Below, in pieces: positions 36,211-45,582 of a stretch of 64,000 nucleotides of DNA. The DNA comes from Dictyoglomus turgidum DSM 6724. GTDB taxonomy: Bacteria; Dictyoglomota; Dictyoglomia; Dictyoglomales; Dictyoglomaceae. Location: contig NC_011661.1 in NCBI RefSeq assembly GCF_000021645.1, forward strand, positions 218,723 through 282,722, written 5' to 3'. Position numbers and translations under genes: made by a program. Position 1 is the first letter of the stretch. Each line of letters starts with the position of its first letter. The notes under the pieces were generated by a model. It saw nothing but the letters and a program-made list of their open reading frames with translations. It was not told where the DNA came from and made no database searches.

Positions 36211-37131
36211 ATGGTTCCTGAAAATAATAGGGATATATTGATAGTAGAAGATTCACCCACTCAGGCAGAATATTTAAGAAAGATTCTGAGAGATTATAAT
36301 TTTTCCTCTTTTGTTGCTCTTTCAGGAGAAGAAGCTATAGAGATCTTAAAGAGTAAAACCCCTAAATTAATCATATCGGACATTTTGATGCCTGGAATTG
36401 ATGGATTTGAACTCTGTAAGATAGTAAAAAGCAGTGAGAAATGGAAAGATATAATTGTATTATTACTTACTACCTTGTCTGATCCAAAAGATATAATAAA
36501 AGCCTTAGACGTTGACGCAGATGCCTTTATAATAAAACCCTTTAATAAAAAATATCTCATATCTACAGTTCAATTTCTTATATCCCACAGTGAATTAAAA
36601 AAACTTGGCTATACAGAGTCGAACTTAGAGATAAATATTATGGGGAAGAAATATACCCTCAGATCAACTCAGATCCAAATTTTAAATCTTCTCCTATTTT
36701 CCTATGAAAAAACCATTGGAGATATGGAAGAGATTAGGAAATTAAAACAAGAAATCAAGAAACTAAATGAAAAATTAAGAGAAATATATGAAAAGGACAA
36801 AGAATATGATTTTCTTATTGAAGGAATTCCTATTCCCATTCTGGTAATAAAAGATATAAGAGGAGAAATCATAGGTGCTAATTCTTCGGCTCTTTCCTTT
36901 TTCAACATGAAAAAAGAAAAGATCATTGGAAAAAACATCTTTGAGATCCTTCACCTTTCTCCCCTTCATATTACCCAACTTAGGGAAACTCTTACACCAT
37001 CAAAGGATAAAAAAACGGTTAAAATTAAAGCAACTTTGCCCTCTGGAGAGTCAGCAGAGCTTCGAATTATAACCACTCCTATATTTTATAAAGAAGTTCC
37101 TGCCTTCCAAGTCTCTATATTGAAAACTTAA
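36211..37131 (+). CDS. Response regulator: receiver + PAS domain
   Basis: 306 residues. The receiver is complete: acidic residues in ILIVEDSPTQAEY, phospho-acceptor in LIISDILMPGIDGFEL, T in VLLLTTLSD, K in AFIIKPFNK. A coiled-coil linker (~170-195) joins a PAS domain (IEGIPIPILVIKDIRG, ANSSALSFFNMKKEKIIG). No output enzyme or DNA-binding domain is present, so it probably works through a partner. Its 3' end overlaps the HD-GYP gene on the other strand by 17 bases, a natural candidate for that partner. Confidence 0.85.
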   Translation: MVPENNRDILIVEDSPTQAEYLRKILRDYNFSSFVALSGEEAIEILKSKTPKLIISDILMPGIDGFELCKIVKSSEKWKDIIVLLLTTLSDPKDIIKALDVDADAFIIKPFNKKYLISTVQFLISHSELKKLGYTESNLEINIMGKKYTLRSTQIQILNLLLFSYEKTIGDMEEIRKLKQEIKKLNEKLREIYEKDKEYDFLIEGIPIPILVIKDIRGEIIGANSSALSFFNMKKEKIIGKNIFEILHLSPLHITQLRETLTPSKDKKTVKIKATLPSGESAELRIITTPIFYKEVPAFQVSILKT

Positions 37132-38476
37132 AATCCTTCTCTTTAAAAAGCCTTATACAAGCATCAACCACATCAGGATCATATTTTGTTCCTTTGTTTT
37201 TCTCAATTTCTTCCAAAGCCTTATCAATTCCAAAAGGAGGCCTGTAAGGTCTATGAGAGATCATTGCCTCAACCACATCTGCCACCGCTACGATCCTTGC
37301 AGAAAGATTTATCTCCCCATTTTTTAATCCTTCAGGATATCCGGATCCATCAAGCCTTTCGTGATGTTGAAGTACTATATAAAGTACCTCTGGAGGAAAA
37401 TCTATATTCTTAAGCATATTGTATCCCGTTAAAGGATGAGTTTTTACTATCTCCATTTCAATGTTATTTAATTTACCAGGTTTATTTAAAATCTCTCCAG
37501 GAATTGCAATCTTCCCAATATCATGGAGTAACGCTCCTATTCTGATGGCGTCAACTTTATCCTTAGGCAAACCAATCTCTTTTGCGATAGCGTGAGAAAG
37601 TTCTGCAACTCTTTTCTGATGATAAGCAGTATAAGAGTCTTTATGCTCCATTATGGAAGAAAGAGTATTAATCACTTGATTATATAGATTGGTAATTTTA
37701 CTAACACTTCTTCTTAAATCTTCCTCTAATTCTCTCTCCTTAGTTTTATCAAGAATATAGATTAAAACTCTCTCCCTTCCCACAGGGTAAACATATACAT
37801 TTATAAATCTTAATTTCCCAATAGGATCAATGACTTCAACCTCAAAGTTTAAATTCAAATTGCCGTCATAAACTTTTAAGAGTTCATTTTTCAAAGTATT
37901 TAAACCTTCTTCAGTAAAATAATTAAACACGTTTTCTTTAAGGGCGTCAAAACTAAATCCTTTATACTCATTATAAAAGCTTTCATTTATGTAAATAAAT
38001 TTGATTTTACCTATAATCTCATATATAGCCTCAGGATAAATCTCAAGATACTTATCAATTTCATTTCCTGCGATTTTCTTAATAATCCTAAAATAATTAA
38101 ACATTTCAGAAAGATCCACCTCAATGATGGGGAAGGGACTTTGGGATATAAAAGATGCATAGTTTTCATACATATATGTTAAAAAGGAGAAATCATTTAT
38201 AGTTATAATGTTTAAATTGTAATCTGAAAAAGAGAAAAAATTTATAAAAATCTTTATCTTTTCTCCATTACTTTTGGTTAAATAGGTTTCATAACCCCAG
38301 TCCAATTTTTTCCAAGAACTTATGTCCCCAAGGATCTCGTATATGTGTTTCTTATCTTTAACCTCTTCTCTTTTGTATCCTGACTTCTTCTCAAAGTTTG
38401 AATCGCATTCTAATACTAAACCTTGAGAATTTACAATCAAAAAACAAGAACTTATATTTTCAAAAAAATCTTTCAT
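37115..38476 (-). CDS. PAS - HD-GYP cyclic-di-GMP phosphodiesterase
   Basis: 453 residues, no membrane segment. Two PAS-like domains occupy residues 1-110 and ~120-255 (SSCFLIVNSQGLVLECDSNF begins the first). A short coiled coil leads to an HD-GYP domain with intact motifs HDIGKIAIPGEIL and HHERLDGSGYPEG. It hydrolyses cyclic di-GMP in the cytoplasm. A palindrome overlaps its transcription start, so it is probably repressed or activated by a dimeric factor. Confidence 0.87.
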   Translation of the reverse strand: MKDFFENISSCFLIVNSQGLVLECDSNFEKKSGYKREEVKDKKHIYEILGDISSWKKLDWGYETYLTKSNGEKIKIFINFFSFSDYNLNIITINDFSFLTYMYENYASFISQSPFPIIEVDLSEMFNYFRIIKKIAGNEIDKYLEIYPEAIYEIIGKIKFIYINESFYNEYKGFSFDALKENVFNYFTEEGLNTLKNELLKVYDGNLNLNFEVEVIDPIGKLRFINVYVYPVGRERVLIYILDKTKERELEEDLRRSVSKITNLYNQVINTLSSIMEHKDSYTAYHQKRVAELSHAIAKEIGLPKDKVDAIRIGALLHDIGKIAIPGEILNKPGKLNNIEMEIVKTHPLTGYNMLKNIDFPPEVLYIVLQHHERLDGSGYPEGLKNGEINLSARIVAVADVVEAMISHRPYRPPFGIDKALEEIEKNKGTKYDPDVVDACIRLFKEKDFKFSI

Positions 38477-38503
38477 ACAAACTCTTCCTTATATCCCACT
38501 CAC

Positions 38504-38524
38504 CTTACTCTGAGTAAGATTATA
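38504..38524 (-). promoter_or_regulatory. -10 box and 15-bp palindrome at the HD-GYP transcription start
   Basis: Minus-strand TATAAT (38524-38519) is followed directly by the perfect palindrome CTTACTC-A-GAGTAAG (38518-38504), which spans the predicted start of transcription. This is a classic operator position; in RNA it would also be a 5' hairpin. Confidence 0.55.
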
Positions 38525-38660
38525 GCATAGTTTCCTTTGAAACAAAAATATACTAAATTTTTAACTTCTTATTTCAATTTCCAAATCCTAAGATGAGAGT
38601 ACTAAAAGCACTGCTATAAATAAAGCTAAAATGTTAAGGATTTTAAATTTAATATTTCTC

Positions 38661-38708
38661 TACCCCTTAGGTTATATATTAAGTCGCTTAATAATGTGAT
38701 ATGATAAT
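38661..38708 (+). promoter_or_regulatory. Promoter region of the first OMP-like paralog
   Basis: TACCCCTTAG (38661-38670) is followed by the perfect palindrome ATTAAG-TCG-CTTAAT (38678-38692) and a -10 (TATGAT/GATAAT, 38700-38708). The TACCCCTTAG box recurs at almost the same distance from the -10 of the second paralog. Confidence 0.5.
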
Positions 38709-38729
38709 TAAAAAAGTCACGGGGAAAAT

Positions 38730-41129
38730 ATGAAAAGATTAATCTTTACAACTATTTTTATTTTTGTATTTTCTGTAACCTCAGCCCAAACCTTAAGTTT
38801 TAATGGAAACATGAATATAAATTCTTATTATGCCTACTTTTCAGGAGACTCATCCCTAAATTATCTCTCCTCAGAGATTCAAGAAGGAATTTATTTCTAC
38901 CAAAATTCCCAATTTTCCATAGATTACCTCACTAAAAACCTATCTTTAAATTTCAGTTATCAGTCTCAGCCTAAGGAAAGAGTAGATTTATTCCTGAGAT
39001 CGGAAAATTTTTATATGAATTTTAGTAATGAACTTTATCAGAACTTCTCTCCACTTACCTTGTATAATAAGATCCTAAACGGCATCTACAGTTCATATGA
39101 AAGGAAAAAATTAAATATGGCTTTAATCTTTGCAAAGATTGAGGGAAGAAAAAAGATGACAAAATTTAATGGAAACGAGACACAGGGTCCATATTTTATT
39201 GGAGACTTCTTTTTGATACCTTATAAAGAGAGGGCCTATTTAAATGGAAACTTGTTAAAAAGAGATGAGGATTACATAATAGATTATACTTATGGGGTAA
39301 TTTATTTTAACTTTGTGGTGTCCTTCCAAGATGAAGTAATCTTAGAATATGAGATTTCAGGAAATACTGAAATTTACAATGTGGCGGGTTTAGGTATAGG
39401 GTATTCTCCCTTTAAATTAAGTTATATCTCCCTCCAAAGTACATCCACAAATACTCAAAGAAGCTTTATAGAAGGATCTTTTAAAATAAAAAGGGACGAG
39501 AATAACTTTTTAGAAATAAGAAGATCTTATGCCCTCCTTGAAAACAATTACTCGGGATATGCAGACTATTTAAAGCTATCTTTCAAAGGAAAAATTATAA
39601 ACAGTAATCTTGAGATTATAAACTCCACTGAAAATTATCCTTATATTCCAGAAATTCTTGGAAATTTTAATCTCACTCCTGGACTTCGAAACCTTACTTT
39701 AAATCTTAATCTAACCCCTTTAAGTATTATTAATTACTATTTTTCTTATAACTTAAGTGGGGATAATATAAAGTGGCTTCATAATTTAAGCATGAATTCT
39801 ACATCTTTAAAGCTTTCCTTATCATACCGAGAAGAAAACAACAAAAACACTCAAGTCTTAAATTTCACTTATATTCCTATAAATTTATATGGCATGATTC
39901 AGAAGATTAATACAGGTTCTTCAACTATAAACACTTGTACCCTATCTCTATTACCTAAGATTAACAATTTTAACCCTTCTTTTTATTTCTCTCAAAAAGA
40001 GCAATTAATAGGTTCTTCTTATATAAAAGAACAAGAAATAGGAGGAAGCATAAGTTTAATAGGGAAAATTTTTGATTTTTCCATAGGAGGAAACTATAAA
40101 GTAAAAGGGAATTTAGATCCTCAAGCACCTATTCCCATATCCCAAAACTTTATTACCAACGGCGAAACCTATATTTTTGAATTAAATTATACTCCTTTAC
40201 AAGATTCCATAAATTTATACATAAATAATACATATATCAGCAATAATGGAACCTTTACTTATTATCTCCCCGATGGCACTTATAAGACTTATACAGTAAA
40301 TTATTACACTTACAATAATACTATTTTTATATTCTTCATTGATGAAGAAGGAGAAAATCCTCCTCCCGCAGGACTAAACATAACCATCAATTACCAAACA
40401 ATCCTTCCTCAAAGAACTTTTTCTCAAAGCACTTTCTTAAAAATGAGAGTAAAATATTTCAACCTAAACCCATTATTAACTCTGCAAAGAAACAATGATA
40501 ACAACTTCGTATACCACAATATATCTCTCTCCACTTATGGAATGCCTATTCAAAACCTCTGGATAAGCCTTACTGGAAATAAGGATATAGAAAGACCAAG
40601 AGGAAACCTATCCTTAAATGCCAATTACTATCTTAAGTCATCTTCTCTTAATTTTAACTTTTATTACAATGAGACAGAAAATATGGAAACTTTGTCTTCA
40701 AAAACTAACCTAAATCTCTCTTTTAATCCCTATGACTTTATTATTTACCTTGAGTACTATCAGAACTATTATTACCAAAATTTTTATAAAAATCTTTCCC
40801 TCTCTTTTGAACTAAAAAGATCCTTCTCCTTTGGAGATTTTAAAATTAAAATAACCAAAAATAAAAGAGAAGCATCTTATTCCTTGGCTCCTTATAAAAA
40901 GAACCTTCAGAATTTATCTTTTTCCAAAAAATTTAACGAATATACTACTGAACTCTCTTTTTCCCATGAATATTACAGCGATAAAGCAGAAAGGTATATA
41001 ATAGGCTTATTTCTAACTCCTACAAAAACTCTCCCAAATTCCTCTGCTTTTATAAAATATATACTAAACAAAAAAGAAACAAATTTGCATATTTTTCAGA
41101 TAGGAGGCAATATTTCTATAAACTTCTAA
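38730..41129 (+). CDS. Outer-membrane-like beta-barrel/surface protein, paralog 1
   Basis: 799 residues. A signal peptide (FTTIFIFVFSVTSA) is followed by almost continuous beta strands of alternating polar and aromatic residues. Two copies of a small surface module are visible: AYLNGNLLKRDEDYIIDYTYG then VIYF at ~residues 170-195, and INNTYISNNGTFTYYLPDGT at ~residue 500. The Y-x-N-G-x-L-L-x-R-x-x-D-Y motif is shared with several large envelope proteins of other phyla. The C-terminus IGGNISINF ends in Phe like the beta-signal of BAM-inserted barrels. Function unknown; it is tandemly duplicated with the next gene. Confidence 0.7.
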   Translation: MKRLIFTTIFIFVFSVTSAQTLSFNGNMNINSYYAYFSGDSSLNYLSSEIQEGIYFYQNSQFSIDYLTKNLSLNFSYQSQPKERVDLFLRSENFYMNFSNELYQNFSPLTLYNKILNGIYSSYERKKLNMALIFAKIEGRKKMTKFNGNETQGPYFIGDFFLIPYKERAYLNGNLLKRDEDYIIDYTYGVIYFNFVVSFQDEVILEYEISGNTEIYNVAGLGIGYSPFKLSYISLQSTSTNTQRSFIEGSFKIKRDENNFLEIRRSYALLENNYSGYADYLKLSFKGKIINSNLEIINSTENYPYIPEILGNFNLTPGLRNLTLNLNLTPLSIINYYFSYNLSGDNIKWLHNLSMNSTSLKLSLSYREENNKNTQVLNFTYIPINLYGMIQKINTGSSTINTCTLSLLPKINNFNPSFYFSQKEQLIGSSYIKEQEIGGSISLIGKIFDFSIGGNYKVKGNLDPQAPIPISQNFITNGETYIFELNYTPLQDSINLYINNTYISNNGTFTYYLPDGTYKTYTVNYYTYNNTIFIFFIDEEGENPPPAGLNITINYQTILPQRTFSQSTFLKMRVKYFNLNPLLTLQRNNDNNFVYHNISLSTYGMPIQNLWISLTGNKDIERPRGNLSLNANYYLKSSSLNFNFYYNETENMETLSSKTNLNLSFNPYDFIIYLEYYQNYYYQNFYKNLSLSFELKRSFSFGDFKIKITKNKREASYSLAPYKKNLQNLSFSKKFNEYTTELSFSHEYYSDKAERYIIGLFLTPTKTLPNSSAFIKYILNKKETNLHIFQIGGNISINF

Positions 41130-41179
41130 TACCCCTTAGTTTTAACTAATTGCGTAATCTCAAAAATTTGTAATATAAT
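41130..41179 (+). promoter_or_regulatory. Promoter of the second OMP-like paralog, leaderless
   Basis: TACCCCTTAG (41130-41139) is shared with paralog 1 and followed by a degenerate copy of its TAA-TNGCNTAA element. TATAAT (41174-41179) ends 7 bases before the ATG at 41187, so there is no ribosome-binding site. Confidence 0.55.
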
Positions 41180-41186
41180 TCTTTAT

Positions 41187-43616
41187 ATGAAAAACGTTTT
41201 CCTAATAGTATTAATAATCATATTAACATTTTCCATATCCTTTTCACAAAGCCTCAATATAAATGGCAACACCTATATAGATACGTATTTTTCCATATTT
41301 TTTGGGAACCCTTATCTTTTATCTCTTAATCCAAACATTCTCAAAGGAATATACATCTACCAAAATTCCCAGTTTTATTTAAATTACCATATACCTAAAT
41401 TTACCCTTGACTTCTCTTATATTTCCCATCCCACGGACATCATGGAACTTTTCTTAAATTTTTCTGAGTTTAAAATTAGATTTAGTAATCTCCTTAACCT
41501 AAACTTTTCCCCACTCTCCCTATACAATAAAAAGGTTAACGGTATTTATATCACATATGAAAATAATACTCTTTCTCTTAAAGGAATAATATCAAAAATA
41601 GAGGGATTAAAAAAATATAAAAACTTTTATGGAAATGGTACCCCAGGACCTTACTTTCTTGAGGATACCTTTCTAACACCCTTTACAGAAAAAGTATATT
41701 TAAATGGGAATCTTTTGCAAAGGGATTTTGATTACGCTATAGATTACAAGCAAAGAATAATATCATTTAGCTTTGTAATTACAAAGAATGATTATATAGT
41801 CATAGAATATGAATCCCCCTCCAAAGAAATTTATAACCTTTCAGGCTTCTCCTTAAACTTAAGTGCTCTAAATCTTTCTTACCTTAATTTAGAGAAATCT
41901 ATAGAGAACACCCAAAACAGTTTTTGGGAAGTAGGTATAAATATGGAAAAAGACGAAAATAACCTTTTAAATCTCCGAAGATCTTTTTTCTTTGTTAACA
42001 ACATGTATTCTGGGTATGCAGACTACTTAAAATTTGCTCTGAGTAAAGAACTTTTCACTGCATCCTTGGAATACCTGTATGCAGAAAAAGGATACATATA
42101 TTTAACAGAAGTTTTAGGGAACAACAATCTCTTATCTGATTCAAAATATATACATTTTAGCTTGAGTTTACTTCCCTTTTCTTCTTTAAGCTATATTTAT
42201 GACTTTGAAAACAAAATTACCAAAGGAGAAGAGTTCTCAAAACAAAATCATACCCTTATATTGAATACCAACAATTCAAAAGCTGAATTCTCTTATAGCT
42301 ATGAAAAAAGTAAAGAAGAGATTGGAATAACTTACACTTACTATCCTTTATCTTTAAATAGTATGTACAAAAAGACGATTTCTAACTCTTATGTCTCGTC
42401 AACTTATAGTATGTCTCTATCACCCTCTTTAGATTTTCTAAATTCTTACTTTTTAGTTTATTCTAACGATTATTATTCGGATAAAGCTTATTTTAGAGAC
42501 TTCTCCTATACCATAGGAATAAGCATAAAAAGTAAAAGCTTTGAATTAAATATGGGAGAAAAATTTAATAAAAAAGAAAATTTAAATCCAGATACTCCCA
42601 TTTATTTAGCTCAAATCTTTATGACCGACGGAGTAAATTTCTCTTTCCAACTATCTTACCCTACTATTGATATAAATTCAGTTAGTGTCTATATAAATAA
42701 TATTCTTGTTAAAAATAATAGCACTTTTACATATCTTTTTCCTGACGGCTCTTATAAGACTTATACTTTAAATCTATCTATATATGAAAATAGAGTAGAT
42801 CTATTCTTTGTAGACAATAATGGAATTCATCCTCCCCCTCCAGACCTTTCCTTAACCATCTACTACTTAACGATTATTCCTCAAGAAAGCTATTATCAAA
42901 GCCATGATTTACAATTAAAGTTTACAAGTCCAAAGATAAGTTCCTCCGCTTCTCTTCAGAGGATAGAACAGGATTTCATCTATGACTATCTTATTAATTT
43001 CTCAGCCCGAGGAACAATTCTTAAAAACCTATGGATAGATCTCACGAATATTTATAAAATATATGAAAAAAACAACAAGCTTTTACTTAAATCTGTATAT
43101 TTCTTTTTACCTTCATATATTTATTTAGATTTAAACATAAATAGCTTCCCCTATGCAAAAACTATTCTTTTCAAAATTAACCCAGTTCTGACTTTTGGTG
43201 AAGATTTTATAAATTTCTCTTTAGAACATCTTGAAAACACTTATTATGAAGCATACCTTAAATACCTGTCTCTAAACTTAGAATTTAAAAAGAAATTCTC
43301 TCAAAATGAATTTAAAGCACATTTTTACAAAACCTGGAGGACTTATACTTCATCTGTAGATACTGGCACCTATTTACTAAATTCTGAATCTATAAACCTC
43401 TTAAGAGAATTAAATAAATCAAAATATGAGTTATTTATAATCCACGAAAAATATAATACCAACTTAGAAAAATATACTGTAATTTTTACTTATATTCCCA
43501 ACAAATCTGAAAAATTTACCAACAATTGCCTTTATATAAAAGGAATATACAGTGCATTAGAGCAAAACTATTCTTTTATCCTTCAAATAGGAGGTAATAT
43601 TTCTGTGAATTTTTGA
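41187..43616 (+). CDS. Outer-membrane-like beta-barrel/surface protein, paralog 2
   Basis: 809 residues with the same plan as the preceding gene: signal peptide (FLIVLIIILTFSISFS), beta-rich body, the module VYLNGNLLQRDFDYAIDY at ~residue 170, INNILVKNNSTFTYLFPDGS at ~residue 510, and C-terminal IGGNISVNF. Matching landmarks in the same order and similar length show a tandem duplication, but the sequences are well diverged. It is transcribed from its own leaderless promoter, so the two could be expressed under different conditions. Confidence 0.7.
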   Translation: MKNVFLIVLIIILTFSISFSQSLNINGNTYIDTYFSIFFGNPYLLSLNPNILKGIYIYQNSQFYLNYHIPKFTLDFSYISHPTDIMELFLNFSEFKIRFSNLLNLNFSPLSLYNKKVNGIYITYENNTLSLKGIISKIEGLKKYKNFYGNGTPGPYFLEDTFLTPFTEKVYLNGNLLQRDFDYAIDYKQRIISFSFVITKNDYIVIEYESPSKEIYNLSGFSLNLSALNLSYLNLEKSIENTQNSFWEVGINMEKDENNLLNLRRSFFFVNNMYSGYADYLKFALSKELFTASLEYLYAEKGYIYLTEVLGNNNLLSDSKYIHFSLSLLPFSSLSYIYDFENKITKGEEFSKQNHTLILNTNNSKAEFSYSYEKSKEEIGITYTYYPLSLNSMYKKTISNSYVSSTYSMSLSPSLDFLNSYFLVYSNDYYSDKAYFRDFSYTIGISIKSKSFELNMGEKFNKKENLNPDTPIYLAQIFMTDGVNFSFQLSYPTIDINSVSVYINNILVKNNSTFTYLFPDGSYKTYTLNLSIYENRVDLFFVDNNGIHPPPPDLSLTIYYLTIIPQESYYQSHDLQLKFTSPKISSSASLQRIEQDFIYDYLINFSARGTILKNLWIDLTNIYKIYEKNNKLLLKSVYFFLPSYIYLDLNINSFPYAKTILFKINPVLTFGEDFINFSLEHLENTYYEAYLKYLSLNLEFKKKFSQNEFKAHFYKTWRTYTSSVDTGTYLLNSESINLLRELNKSKYELFIIHEKYNTNLEKYTVIFTYIPNKSEKFTNNCLYIKGIYSALEQNYSFILQIGGNISVNF

Positions 43617-43695
43617 AATTAGTATAAATTTGACACATATCTATTTAAGTAGTATTATTATCAAGGAATTTTAGTGTATGAAAGGAGCGAATAAC

Positions 43696-45582
43696 TTGGT
43701 GAGAAACAAATTCTACATAACAACTCCTATATATTATTCAAATTCTGAACCTCATATAGGTACTGTGTATACCACTATTGTTGCTGATACCTTCGCCCGT
43801 TTTTATAGACTTAAGGATTATGACGTGTTTTTCCTTACGGGACTTGATGAACATGGACAAAAATTAGCAAGAACAGCTCAAGAAAGAGGCTATACGCCTC
43901 AAGAATACGTAGATCTGATGGCACAAAAGTTCATAGAAACTTGGGAAAAAATAGGCATAACCAATGATGATTTTATAAGAACCACAGAAAAAAGACATGA
44001 AGAGGTAGTACAAAAAGTATTCCAAAAACTATATGATAAAGGATATCTATATAAGGGAAGCTATGCAGGCTGGTACTGTACCCCATGTGAAACCTTCTGG
44101 CAAAAAGAAGAGCTCCATGATGGGAATTGCCCTGCTTGTGGAAGACCTGTGGAGTGGCTTGAGGAAGAAACTTATTATTTCAAACTTTCTGCCTTTGCAG
44201 AGCCTCTCCTGAAATATATTGAGGAACATCCTGAATTTGTATACCCTGAGACCAGAAGAAATGAAGTTATAAGCTTTATAAAGAGTGGATTAAAGGATAT
44301 AAGCGCTACAAGAACTACTGTAAAATGGGGGATTCCTGTCCCCTTTGATCCGAAGCACACAGTATATGTATGGTTTGATGCTTTAGTAAACTACATAAGT
44401 GCATTGGGATACTTGACAGATGACGACTCTAAATTTAAAAGATATTGGCCTGCAGACGTGCACTTAATTGGAAAGGATATCCTTAGATTCCATGCCATCA
44501 TATGGCCTGCCATCCTTATGGCATTAAATATTCCTTTGCCAAAGACTGTTCTTGCCCATGGATTCTGGACTATAAAAGGTGGTAAGATATCTAAATCCAA
44601 AGGAAATAGAGTAGATCCTCATGAATTGATAAATCTTTATGGAGTAGACGCCCTTAGGTACTTCCTTTTAAGAGAAGTTCCTTTAGGACTTGATGGAGAG
44701 TACAGTGATGAAGCCTTTCATAGAAGATATCATTCGGATCTTGCCAATGATTTAGGAAACTTATTAAATAGAGTTCTTACAGTGGCAGAAAAATATACTG
44801 AGGGAAAAGTTCCAGAGCCAAAAGAATTCCAAGAGGAAGACAAATTCCTCCTTCAAAAAGGAGATGACATGGCAAACAAGGTAGAAGAAGCAATGGCAAA
44901 TTTCAATCCTGCTAATGCCTTAACCTATATCTGGGAAGTCGTACAAGAGGCAAATAGATACATAGATCAACAAGCACCTTGGAACTTAGCCTCTTCTGGA
45001 AACAAAGATAGATTAAATACAGTTATTTATACCCTATTAGAGGCTTTAAGAAAAATTTCTATTATGCTTTATGCTTTTATGCCAAACATTGCAGAAGAAA
45101 TCCAAAGACAACTTGGATATAAAGATGTGCAATTTGCTTGGGACTTAATAAAAGATGTTAAAATACCTGTGGGACAAAAATTAAATAAAGGAAAGATTTT
45201 ATTCCCAAGAGTGGAAAGAAAGGAAGAAAAAGAAGTGGAAGAAAAGAAAGAGGAGCAAAAAATAAGTATTGATGAGTTTAAAAAGATAGACCTTAGAATA
45301 GCAAAGGTAATTTCTGCGAGAAGAGTGGAAAATAGCGACAAGTTATTACTTCTTGAAATTGATCTTGGAGAGGAAAAGAGACAAATTGTGGCTGGAATAG
45401 CAGAATATTATAAACCCGAGGAGCTTATAGGCAAAGAAATAGTAGTAGTTTATAACTTACAACCTGCAAAGATAAGAGGCTATGAATCTCAAGGTATGCT
45501 CCTTGCTGCCAAAGATAGCAAAGGAAGACTTGCCATTTTAACTCCTGAAAAAGAGGTGGATCCTGGATCGAAGGTGAGCTAA
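43696..45582 (+). CDS. metG: Methionyl-tRNA synthetase
   Basis: About 628 residues. The class I signatures are both clear: HIGT-type HIGH box (NSEPHIGTVYTT) and KISKSKGNR as KMSKS. A zinc knuckle with four Cys (CTPCE...CPACG) lies in the connective domain. The C-terminal ~110 residues are a tRNA-binding OB-fold domain (FKKIDLRIAKVISARRVENS, GYESQGMLLAA) after a charged Glu/Lys linker. Start: AAAGGAG (43682-43688) fits TTG 43696 or GTG 43699 (MRNKFYITT), whereas the ATG at 43678 lies upstream of the ribosome-binding site. dnaX begins directly after the stop. Confidence 0.95.
   Translation: MVRNKFYITTPIYYSNSEPHIGTVYTTIVADTFARFYRLKDYDVFFLTGLDEHGQKLARTAQERGYTPQEYVDLMAQKFIETWEKIGITNDDFIRTTEKRHEEVVQKVFQKLYDKGYLYKGSYAGWYCTPCETFWQKEELHDGNCPACGRPVEWLEEETYYFKLSAFAEPLLKYIEEHPEFVYPETRRNEVISFIKSGLKDISATRTTVKWGIPVPFDPKHTVYVWFDALVNYISALGYLTDDDSKFKRYWPADVHLIGKDILRFHAIIWPAILMALNIPLPKTVLAHGFWTIKGGKISKSKGNRVDPHELINLYGVDALRYFLLREVPLGLDGEYSDEAFHRRYHSDLANDLGNLLNRVLTVAEKYTEGKVPEPKEFQEEDKFLLQKGDDMANKVEEAMANFNPANALTYIWEVVQEANRYIDQQAPWNLASSGNKDRLNTVIYTLLEALRKISIMLYAFMPNIAEEIQRQLGYKDVQFAWDLIKDVKIPVGQKLNKGKILFPRVERKEEKEVEEKKEEQKISIDEFKKIDLRIAKVISARRVENSDKLLLLEIDLGEEKRQIVAGIAEYYKPEELIGKEIVVVYNLQPAKIRGYESQGMLLAAKDSKGRLAILTPEKEVDPGSKVS

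Noticed and set aside
43617-43695. SAM riboswitch or T-box upstream of metG
   Set aside because: Less than 80 bases and no T-box sequence, specifier loop or terminator.
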